Below are positions 26,230 to 64,000 of a DNA stretch of 64,000 nucleotides, in pieces. The DNA is taken from the NCBI GenBank assembly GCA_020002185.1, contig CM034535.1, positions 64,660,757-64,724,756 of the forward strand, read 5' to 3'. This DNA is from Paraescarpia echinospica. Lineage: Eukaryota > Annelida > Polychaeta > Sabellida > Siboglinidae. The position numbers were made by a program, and so were the translations under genes. The notes beneath the pieces were generated by a model. The model worked only from the letters and a program-made list of their open reading frames with translations. It did not search any database and had not been told where the DNA came from. Each line of letters begins with the position of its first letter. Position 1 is the first letter of the stretch.

Positions 26230-28824
26230 CTAGAGCTCAAGCCTGCGGGGTGGTCGCACACTTCTCCCCGACCTCGTCCGGTAGACGGGTTCTGGCGCGA
26301 ACGAGACGCGCCTCTCCGGTCTCGGGGGTGGTGCTGATGGGACGACCTCGGGTGTGGCGTCCGCACTCTCTTCCGGTACGGGGTCTTGACGGATGAGTTG
26401 ATCGACCGCTGGTCCGTCCTCGTGATCGCCCAGGAAGTAGTAACGCTCACCTGTCGTGCGAATGTGGCGTCGGTTTCGTCTCACAGTGCCCCCGTTGGGA
26501 CGTAGTACGTCGTATGATCTCGGTTCGTTACGCACCACTTTGACGATGGCTGGCTGCCAGGAGCCAGTGACGTGGTCGCGAACTCGTACATGCTGTTCTG
26601 GTCTTAGGTCTGCCAGCTGTCGTGTACCTCGCGACTCGTGGTAGAGCTTCTGGTCTTGTTGTCGCTGCCGCACATCGTCTCGATCAGTGCGAGTGTTTCG
26701 TAACTGAGTGTGAAAGTTCGTCTTTAGTCTTCGTGAGTAGAGGAGTTCCGCTGGTGACGGCAGCCGACTGTCTATCGGCGTCGTACGTAGTAATAGCAGT
26801 GCCATCGCCTTGTCGAGTCGTGTCGCCTCGGCCTTCTTCAACGTCCGCTTCACCGTTTGGATCTGACTCTCTGCGAACCCGTTCGATTGGGGGAAATGGG
26901 GGCTTGACGTGATATGGTTGAATGCCCATTCCCTGGCGAACTGGCGGTACTCGTTACAGCTGTACTGCGGGCCGTTGTCGCTGATGACGGTGTCCGGTGG
27001 CCCGTGTTCACTGAAGATCTCCTTAGTCAGCTCAATGACTGCGTGACTTGTCACTGCTCCCTCTACCTTCCTCACAAACGAGAACTTTGAGTAGTAGTCG
27101 GTCACTATCAGGTAGTTACGTGTTCCGATGGAGAAAAGGTCGGTGCCCACTGTCTGCCATGGACGTGTTGGCACGTCGTGTTGCAACAGTGGTTCAGCCA
27201 TCTGTGCTCGTTGCATCTCTTGGCACGCTCCGCACTTGTTCACCATGATCTCGATGTCAGTGTTCATCGTGCCCCAGTACACGCATGTGCGAGCTCGTAG
27301 GCGAGTCTTCTCGACCCCCTGGTGTGCCGCGTGCAGTTTCTTGAGTATACCAGGTTGTAACGTCTTGGGCACCACCACACATTCACCTTTAGAGATGATT
27401 TCATCTGCAACTGACAGCTCATCTCGGACCGCCCAGTACTTCCGGAGATTCGAAGGTACTTGGTTCCTCCTGTCGGGCCATCCTTTGACGATCACCGACT
27501 GTAGATCTTGCTGTGTCTCTAGGCGCATCGTCTCCAGTCGCGATGTGGAGAACTGAACCGGGTGGAGTTGCACGTCTAGCTCTATCTGCTCATCGTTGTC
27601 ACACAGCTGGCGGGACAGTGCATCGGCTAATAACATCTCCTTGACCGGCCTGTACTTGATCTTGATCGCGTACGGCTGTACTCTCAAGAGCATCCGTTGG
27701 AGGCGCTGCGGAGCTGCCGCCAAGTTCTTCAAGTGTATCATCTCGAGTGGTTTGTGGTCGGACTCGATGGTGAAAGCCTTCCCGAACACATAAGTGTGGA
27801 ACCTTTCACATCCGAAGACGACTGCTAGCATATCTCGCTCAATGTTCGCGTACCTCTGTTCACAGCCGCTGAGCGACTTACTCGCGAACGCAATCGGCTT
27901 TCCTCCTTGTAAGAGGACTGCACCCAACCCTCGGCTCGAAGAGTCGACTTGAATCACGCTCTCTGTGTCCGGGTCGAAGTAGCTGAGGGTGATCTGACGA
28001 CAGATTAGCGTCTTCGTCTTCTCGAAGGTCGCGTTGTGTGATTGCGTCCACACAAAGTCTGCGTCTTTCTTCACCAGGTCGCGTAGTGGTGCAGTGTGCT
28101 TGGACAAGTTGGGTGTGAACGGTGACATATAGGTCGCGTTGCCGAGGAACTCTTGTAGCTGTGTGACGTTCTCTGGTGTCTTCATCCCTTGGATGTCGGA
28201 GATCCTCTCTGGGTCTGGGTGGACACCTCGTGCGTCGAACACCAGTCCGAAGAGCCTCATACTCGGCCGCTTTATCTCGCACTTCGCCAGGTTGAAGACT
28301 AACCCGTGCTGTCTAGCCGTTCTCATCAGGTGGTGCAGGTTCTCATCGTGTTCCTCTGCTGTCTTCCCGAAGACACCGACGTCATCGGCGATGCCGATCG
28401 TCCCAGGGCATTGCTCGAGGATGTAGTCCATCCGTTCTTGAAATACGTCCTGGCTCAAGTTGAGTCCGAACGGCAACCTCTTGAAGCAGTACCGGCCGAA
28501 AGGGCTGTTGAAAGTCGTGAGACGCTTCGACTCTTCATCCAACTGTACCGACCAGTATCCGTGTCGTGCATCTAGCTTCGAAATTGTCACTGAGCCGGCC
28601 AACTTGTGAGTGATTTCGTCTAGCGTCGGTGTGTGGTAGTGAGGACGTTTGATGGCCTTGTTCAAGTCCTTCGGGTCTAGGCAGATGCGTAATCGTCCGT
28701 TTGACTTCCTGCTGTATACTGTACTGGAGACCCCATCCGTAGGCTGTGTCACCTTCTCAATGACTCCGAGTTCCAGCATGTAATTTATCTCTCGTTGCAC
28801 CTCGTCTTTCAGGTGTATCGCGCA
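26230..28824 (-). CDS. Ty3/Gypsy pol: RT, RNase H, integrase
   Basis: The frame is open from just after the TGA at 28825-28827 to TAG at 26230-26232, about 864 codons. Counting from the first Met at 28800: RT has LDARHGYWSVQL (about 76) and the catalytic IADDVGVFG (about 137). RNase H begins near QVDSSSRGLGAVL (about 284). Integrase has an HHCC zinc module (about 490-526) and a DDE core with TDLF (about 553), ISDNGPQY (about 606) and NGFAES (about 640). The C-terminus is Pro/Arg-rich. It is in the same frame as gag-protease, so the TGA splits one polyprotein. The enzymes copy element RNA and insert the DNA. All catalytic acids seen are intact. Confidence 0.96.
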   Translation of the reverse strand, partial: CAIHLKDEVQREINYMLELGVIEKVTQPTDGVSSTVYSRKSNGRLRICLDPKDLNKAIKRPHYHTPTLDEITHKLAGSVTISKLDARHGYWSVQLDEESKRLTTFNSPFGRYCFKRLPFGLNLSQDVFQERMDYILEQCPGTIGIADDVGVFGKTAEEHDENLHHLMRTARQHGLVFNLAKCEIKRPSMRLFGLVFDARGVHPDPERISDIQGMKTPENVTQLQEFLGNATYMSPFTPNLSKHTAPLRDLVKKDADFVWTQSHNATFEKTKTLICRQITLSYFDPDTESVIQVDSSSRGLGAVLLQGGKPIAFASKSLSGCEQRYANIERDMLAVVFGCERFHTYVFGKAFTIESDHKPLEMIHLKNLAAAPQRLQRMLLRVQPYAIKIKYRPVKEMLLADALSRQLCDNDEQIELDVQLHPVQFSTSRLETMRLETQQDLQSVIVKGWPDRRNQVPSNLRKYWAVRDELSVADEIISKGECVVVPKTLQPGILKKLHAAHQGVEKTRLRARTCVYWGTMNTDIEIMVNKCGACQEMQRAQMAEPLLQHDVPTRPWQTVGTDLFSIGTRNYLIVTDYYSKFSFVRKVEGAVTSHAVIELTKEIFSEHGPPDTVISDNGPQYSCNEYRQFAREWAFNHITSSPHFPQSNGFAESQIQTVKRTLKKAEATRLDKAMALLLLRTTPIDSRLPSPAELLYSRRLKTNFHTQLRNTRTDRDDVRQRQQDQKLYHESRGTRQLADLRPEQHVRVRDHVTGSWQPAIVKVVRNEPRSYDVLRPNGGTVRRNRRHIRTTGERYYFLGDHEDGPAVDQLIRQDPVPEESADATPEVVPSAPPPRPERRVSFAPEPVYRTRSGRSVRPPRRLEL

Positions 28825-30279
28825 TCATCTTGGCGCATGGATGACAGGAGTCACGTTGGGGTCAAGAGTGATGTGGAAGTCACCGCTGAACTTTCCAATT
28901 CCCTGGAATCGGTCCGGGTAACTTCTCAGCAGGTCTTCCTTCGATCTGATGACGTCATCGGGTGATTTACGAGTGACCTCGCAGTGCATCATCACGAGTT
29001 CCAGCGATCGACACGATGGCAGCCCCATGATGACTGGGCCAGGCGTGTCGGCGACATAAAACTCCACCTCGCAGCTCTTCTGGTTGTGCGCACATCGCAG
29101 TGTCATCGTCCCGTGGTGCGGGATTCGCACGCCGTTGTACGCGGTCAGTACCGTGGAATTCGCTCGAAGACAGGTGGGCATGGGGTAGCCTTCAGCGTCC
29201 AGGTTTCCGGGGTACATTCGTCTGTATACCCGGAGAGGGAGAACGTTTCCCTGCGCCCCTGTGTCGACTTTGACTTTGAGGATCGCTGGCCTCTTCTTCA
29301 TCACGATGTCAAGGGACGCGAAGACTTCGTTGCGCGCGTCCTTCTGTGCGTAGATCGAGTCAAAAACTAAAGTCTCGAAAGGTTCGTTGATCTGCTGCGC
29401 ACTGTCTACGTTGTCGATTGTGGTCGGGTTGTCACCTCGACCTGCTGGTCTCCTTCTCGACGTTGACCTTCTAGCCGGGGTGTCGTGACGACGTGTCGGT
29501 CTGGAGCGTGCATCCGCTCTGCCGCGTCTCGTGTCGTTGGCCGTGCAGACCGCCTTCCAGTGATTGGCTCGGCCGCACGCCAAACACTTGCTGCCGTAAG
29601 CTGGGCAGCTGTCACGACCGGTGGGGTGTCTCCTCCCGCAATACTTGCAAGCTGACGTCTGACGGCTGTCTGAGTGTTGCTGTTGTCGTAAGTGGCGCTG
29701 CTGGCGGACGTGGTGGACGGTCGCTCCGTCATTGAACATCTGCATGTTTGCCACCGTCGCCTCATAAGTCCTCGCGGTGTCCATCGCACTATCGAGGGTC
29801 AAGACCGCATCGCGCCCCAACAGTTTCTCCTGTACCTTCGGGTGTCTGACGCCCACGATCAACTGCTCTATCAGCCGCTCGTCAGTTTCTCTGGTGTCCC
29901 TGAATTGACACTTTTTTGCCTGCAGCTTGCACCGCGTCATAAATTCGTCTATGCTCTCGCCTGTCGCTTGCCTATATTTCTGGAGGTGGAAGCGATTTAG
30001 TCGGAAGTTTGTTTTAGGCTCAATAGTGTTTTTGAAGCCATTCCACATCACATCTAGCTTCCCTTTGTTATCTTCCGAGATATTCCACGTATTATTCATG
30101 CGTAGGCCTTCCTGGCCGACCAATAATAATACGTACGTCACCCGTGTGGCCTCATCTTTATTTGCTAGAGGGCCACTGAATATCAACTCGCAATACTGAC
30201 GAAACTCATAGTAAGCATTTGGCATATCTGCTGCCAACCAGTTCATGCGCGGTGGTTCAATGCCTGAAAGGTCTCCCAT
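28825..30279 (-). CDS. Ty3/Gypsy gag-protease
   Basis: The first ATG is at 30277-30279, which gives 484 residues. The N-terminal half is a capsid-like helical gag region. Around residues 211-245 are two cysteine-histidine knuckles: the first is CX2CX3HX6C and the second is a canonical CX2CX4HX4C. An Arg-rich linker follows, then an aspartic protease with VDTGA near residue 338 and MGLPS near the C-terminus. The frame ends in TGA at 28825-28827 within what is normally the protease-RT linker, and pol continues in the same frame. Whether TGA is a disabling mutation or is read through cannot be told from one copy. Confidence 0.95.
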   Translation of the reverse strand: MGDLSGIEPPRMNWLAADMPNAYYEFRQYCELIFSGPLANKDEATRVTYVLLLVGQEGLRMNNTWNISEDNKGKLDVMWNGFKNTIEPKTNFRLNRFHLQKYRQATGESIDEFMTRCKLQAKKCQFRDTRETDERLIEQLIVGVRHPKVQEKLLGRDAVLTLDSAMDTARTYEATVANMQMFNDGATVHHVRQQRHLRQQQHSDSRQTSACKYCGRRHPTGRDSCPAYGSKCLACGRANHWKAVCTANDTRRGRADARSRPTRRHDTPARRSTSRRRPAGRGDNPTTIDNVDSAQQINEPFETLVFDSIYAQKDARNEVFASLDIVMKKRPAILKVKVDTGAQGNVLPLRVYRRMYPGNLDAEGYPMPTCLRANSTVLTAYNGVRIPHHGTMTLRCAHNQKSCEVEFYVADTPGPVIMGLPSCRSLELVMMHCEVTRKSPDDVIRSKEDLLRSYPDRFQGIGKFSGDFHITLDPNVTPVIHAPR

Positions 30280-30430
30280 AATTGAAATGTAAGACAATTC
30301 ACTTAGCAGGTCGCTGACAGCATTGATTCAGACTCAGACGTGCGTCGTTGTCGTTCAAAGTCTCATTTCTCGGTCGATCTCCGTCGAAAGAGTGCCGCTT
30401 GGCGTCAGTTTGTATCTATAGGGTTCGTTG

Positions 30431-30443
30431 CCGGCTGCCACCA
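30431..30443 (-). other. Primer-binding site
   Basis: TGGTGGCAGCCGG on the minus strand follows the 5' LTR with no spacer. It begins TGG, the complement of a tRNA CCA end. The exact tRNA was not identified. Confidence 0.75.
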
Positions 30444-30656
30444 TGGAATGGTACTCTACTGTACTCTACAATAATCTGACAACGTGTATTGTAACAGAAC
30501 TGTTTAATTACCCGTGTCAACATCGTGGTACATCTGGGCGAAAGTGCCTTCCGTATCCCGGCTAACAGATCTTTCTCGAACAATGCATATGTATAATGAT
30601 GAACTATTTAACCGTAACTGGTGGAACTTAATGCGCCAGATGGCGATACTATCACA
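30444..30656 (-). repeat. 5' LTR of the Ty3/Gypsy element
   Basis: 213 bp, the partner of 25796-26018. It carries the element's own promoter in retrotransposons of this type; no clear TATA was picked out. Confidence 0.95.
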
Positions 30657-30661
30657 CCAGG

Positions 30662-31936
30662 TATACTGCACGCGCTTATTAGGTAAAAACGCATATTTTT
30701 TATAGATCGTTTATTGCAAGTGTAATATATATAATTTTTTTTTTTTTTATTCTGAGTGAATAGAGATACCTGTGTTAATTCCCAATTCCCATTTAAATTT
30801 ATGCTAGATAGTATTTGAAAGTTGACCAATGAATGCTAGCTAGAATAACAAACATTATTTCTCTTGAACACAGGGTCAAGGAAATGCGTGAATCATACTT
30901 CCTGAGTGATAAGATTCCCAGATGACTGTTTACATTATCTGTACATATTTGTGATTTGCTAGGTGGCAGCGGACTTGCCAGAGCTGGTGGTGCACGACAA
31001 TTAAAGCAGCGAGAAAGAGGAGATTGAGCATGAAGGACAAGGGAGGAGCTAGATATAGGCCACTAGATCACAAACAATGCTTTCGTGCAGAATCATTGTT
31101 AAAAGCAAACTTTTAGTTGATTTTGCATCTTTGGATAGTAAAGGTAAAAAAAATTAGGGTGGCAATTTGTTTACGCAGAATACGTTTACCAAATTTCATA
31201 CGCCCCCCCCCCCCACCATTCAAATTGCACTAATTTTTCATTTTCCTACATGTCTATAATAATGTCTCGAGCGCTTATCATTGACAATACCCATTTATAT
31301 TAATACAGGTGTGTCTTAGATATATGTGAGCGCTTGTGGAGATCCGCCATCTTGGAAAATTAGCACAATTTGCATGGTGGGCGGCTATGTTGAATTTGGT
31401 AAACTTATCCTGCTTCGAAAAATGTTAGTTGAAAGGTTATATTGGTAACTCATAATACGACATATTCCCCACTGTAAACTGCGCAGTATGCAATTCATTT
31501 CAAACAGTTTATTTAGAAAATACACGACTGTCTTTTTCCCCTGGCAACGCCGTGTAACTCAGCTAGTTATAACGTAAATAGTAATTATCAAGTGTAGGTT
31601 TGCGATTAACAAACGTTCTGCATGAAATTACACAAGGGCCTACGCTGCTAGCGTCATGAAAGCAGGAGGAGAATTAAGAAGATAGTTTTAATTGTGTCTT
31701 GATTTTTCATGTAGACACAGCATTTTACCGAGTAGACATACAGGATGAATACCGTCAAATGATGTATATGATGTACCTGTTTTTATATTTTACCATTTAG
31801 GGCGGTTATAATTAGTGTCAGATAACAATGAAATACATTTTGTTACCTGTATGATAATATTACTGTGTCAACATTCAAAATACACTACAATTAGAATATA
31901 ATATTATATATATACATACACACATTATTTGATTAT
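30662..31936. other. Intergenic, no gene seen
   Basis: AT-rich DNA with a T-run near 30731 and a C-run near 31203. No open frame has recognisable motifs. A short stretch around 30960-31010 resembles a possible exon end, but nothing links to it. Confidence 0.5.
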
Positions 31937-32189
31937 CATTTGATTCTCGTCATATGACGCTATTCTATTGTCCTGTATTTCTACATAGTAAAATATCATC
32001 TAGGTAATAAACTATGTTGTATTTTTTTGTCAATTGACACTAATTAACAGTTTTCCTAAACGATGGCTAACATAGGAAGATTGTCAATTGGTGTCAGTTA
32101 ACAACAAAATATCGTTTATCACCTAGATGATATTTTACTATGTAGAAATACAGGATAATAGAATAGCGTCATATGACGAGCATCAAAAT
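31937..32189. mobile_element. Inverted-repeat MITE / foldback
   Basis: Long arms pair across the element. CTCGTCATATGACGCTATTC on the left is matched by GAATAGCGTCATATGACGAG on the right, and the pairing continues inward through ACATAGTAAAATATCATCTA and its complement. Each arm is about 100 bp and the centre about 50 bp. There is no coding capacity. An AT microsatellite (to about 32226) adjoins the right end. Confidence 0.8.
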
Positions 32190-32507
32190 ATATATATATA
32201 TAATTTATATATATATATATATATACATACCCCTTTATCCACATTGTATTAGCAGAAACATGTAGTAGGTAATCATTGTTAAGATAGAAGGATTGTCATA
32301 CAGTGTTCATAAACTTCACATACTCCCGGATTTGAGTTGTCATTTGTTCTTAATACAAAGACTGGATAAAAACGTTCTCATTTTAATATACAAGTTTAGC
32401 TGTGCTCACACAGAGATTCGCGTTGAAAATAAATGAAAAATACGTATGGAGTCCTGGCTGTCTAAAATAGAGCGGTTATTAACTACTCATTGCCTTGCAA
32501 TAAAATT

Positions 32508-32950
32508 GTTCACAGAATCTCGTGAATTCACATAAGGAAACACGTGATTACACGTACGGAAACTCGTGATTTCACCTGCGGTGAACCAGATAAACACGTG
32601 TCGAAACACGTGTTTTCACCGGGAAAGTTATTCACAGAATATCTCGTGAATTCACATAAGGAAACACATGATTACACGTACGGAAACTTGTAATTTCACG
32701 TGCGGTGAACCAGATAAACACGTGTCGAAACACATGTTTTCACCGGAAAAGTTGTTCACAGAATCTCGTGAATTCACGTACGGAAACTCGTGATTTCACG
32801 TGCGGTGAAACAGATAAACACGTGTCGAAACACGTGTTTTCACCTTGAAATTTGTTCACAGAATCTCGTGAATTCACGTACGGAAAACACGAGAATTGGA
32901 CTAGTTGAACACGTGAATTCACCTTCAGAACTTGTGAAATCACGTGTCCT
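32508..32950. repeat. CACGTG-rich minisatellite
   Basis: About four units start with TTCACAGAATCTCGTGAATTC or a near variant, at about 32508, 32631, 32755 and 32855 (spacing 123, 124 and about 100 bp). Units carry ACACGTGTCGAAACACGTGT, which contains two CACGTG palindromes. The array therefore packs many canonical E-boxes into 440 bp. It lies about 600 bp beyond the stop codon of the giant HECT gene. Confidence 0.88.
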
Positions 32951-33546
32951 TGTTAGCTGGGTCACCACAAGCACTGCTTCAAATTTGACTGAAGGCATAG
33001 GGGTCCGAACTAGGTGAATATTTGGTGGGCTGATATTCACCAAAATCCCTCGTTTGCACACCTCCTTGTGGCACACTAAAGCTCCTAACTGCACCCGTCT
33101 TTGTGCTCACAAAAAACCTCCAACTGCAACCCTTATCAAACATATTGGGAGCTAAACATATCTCTAGCTCACCCATCCCATTGAAAATATTGTGGAGCTC
33201 AGCCCCCCCGGCCTCCCAACCCCCCGGTTCCGACATCCATGGAAATGTCTTGGTGCGTAAGCATCTATATCCTGAAAAAGTATGTAAATAACATGTGCAG
33301 TGTCGGAATATCATACCCGTAGTGACCACATTCCATCGTCGCCCAATACCGCGAAAAATGCAGCACAAGTAATACCAACATTATTTGTAGTGCGATGATC
33401 TTTAGTTTGCCCGTCTATATTGTCCTATCCTCAGCCTATAAGTCACACGAACTGTTTATGAAAACACACTGATCATTACTACCTTATATACTTAACCTGT
33501 ACAGCACGACGCTAAATGAAATACGTGTGCAAAACGAAATGTTGTT
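32951..33546. other. Downstream flank of the HECT gene
   Basis: This should contain the gene's 3' UTR on the minus strand. No canonical AATAAA was found in the 200 bases after the stop. Homopolymer C runs near 33204 and 33220. No other gene is supported. Confidence 0.45.
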
Positions 33547-63753
<30,207 letters not shown>

Positions 63754-63755
63754 CT

Positions 63756-64000
63756 ACAAAAGTATATAGTTATAATTCATTATTTCCCTGAGAGTGCAAT
63801 TTAACATAATTAATCAATTAGTTTCATGATGTTTTCAGCATCGCGAAGTGAGTTTACTTTATTACATATAACGGAACATAGAGAAAGAAAGCCAAACAAG
63901 TTATTCATGATGTCAAGCAGTCACGATAGTTAATGTTAAGAATTCCACTTTTTAGCGTATGTTTGTTTGTTTATGTTTGTTTATAAACCTAACGAAAACT
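63756..64000. other. Upstream intron of the HECT gene (partial)
   Basis: The acceptor TTTTGTAG of window exon 1 ends at 63754. The rest of the window to the right is intron. The upstream exon and promoter lie outside. Confidence 0.6.

Larger units (their letters stand above)
25796..30656 (-). mobile_element. Near-intact Ty3/Gypsy LTR retrotransposon
   Basis: The element is 4861 bp, bounded by CCAGG target duplications at 25791-25795 and 30657-30661. The LTRs read TGTGATAG...CATTCCA on the minus strand and are nearly identical apart from a 10-bp indel and a few substitutions, so insertion is fairly recent. A PBS, PPT, gag-protease and pol are all present. The pol order (protease, RT, RNase H, integrase) defines the Ty3/Gypsy group. 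Similarity to K02A2.6/Mag-like elements is an impression from motifs only. No envelope gene is present. Confidence 0.97.

Noticed and set aside
26130..28575. Plus-strand frames across the retrotransposon
   Set aside because: They are antisense shadows of gag and pol.
32740..33368. Short frames over the CACGTG minisatellite and downstream flank
   Set aside because: Repeat-derived or random; no motif and no splice linkage to the HECT gene.

Overview
The window is nuclear DNA from an intron-rich animal, most likely a marine invertebrate. The evidence is GT-AG introns, CR1/L2-type LINEs, a Ty3/Gypsy retrotransposon, long dinucleotide repeats and a metazoan-style multidomain gene. The species cannot be fixed from sequence alone; amphioxus-like or lophotrochozoan genomes are guesses.

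Positions 1-4327 are the end of a satellite array with a monomer of about 326 bp and a five-monomer higher-order period. A (GA)n tract follows. Positions 6179-12550 and 17063-24843 are two copies, in the same orientation, of one mostly non-coding segment. They are separated by a 1000-N gap and a compact GC-rich island (13551 to about 16930). The first copy runs straight into the gap, so this is either a true duplication or two haplotypes joined in one scaffold. The second copy carries a CR1/L2-like LINE insertion that the first lacks.

The GC-rich island looks like part of a virus-like or large mobile element, although host origin is not excluded. It holds a gene on the minus strand with an RPA1 DBD-C-like OB fold and zinc ribbon (cut by the gap), and a divergent four-exon gene of unknown function with several alternative acceptors. 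It also holds tandem repeats, an eight-unit perfect heat-shock-element array and a long palindrome.

Positions 25796-30656 are a nearly intact Ty3/Gypsy element on the minus strand, with 5-bp target duplications, paired LTRs, a PBS and a PPT. One in-frame TGA separates gag-protease from RT-RNase H-integrase. Intergenic DNA follows, with an inverted-repeat MITE and a CACGTG-rich minisatellite.

From 63753 down to 33547 (minus strand) lies one very large gene, reconstructed here as 18 phase-consistent exons with its 5' end outside the window. At least 4059 residues are encoded: a long ankyrin-repeat region with a C2HC zinc finger, a large unassigned region, filamin-type Ig repeats, and a complete C-terminal HECT ubiquitin-ligase domain with its catalytic cysteine. 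This is predicted to be a giant E3 ligase in which ankyrin and filamin modules select substrate or location and the HECT domain transfers ubiquitin. Its introns hold a broken PHD-finger LINE, a LINE fragment, a foldback element, and inverted or complementary repeats that flank particular exons.
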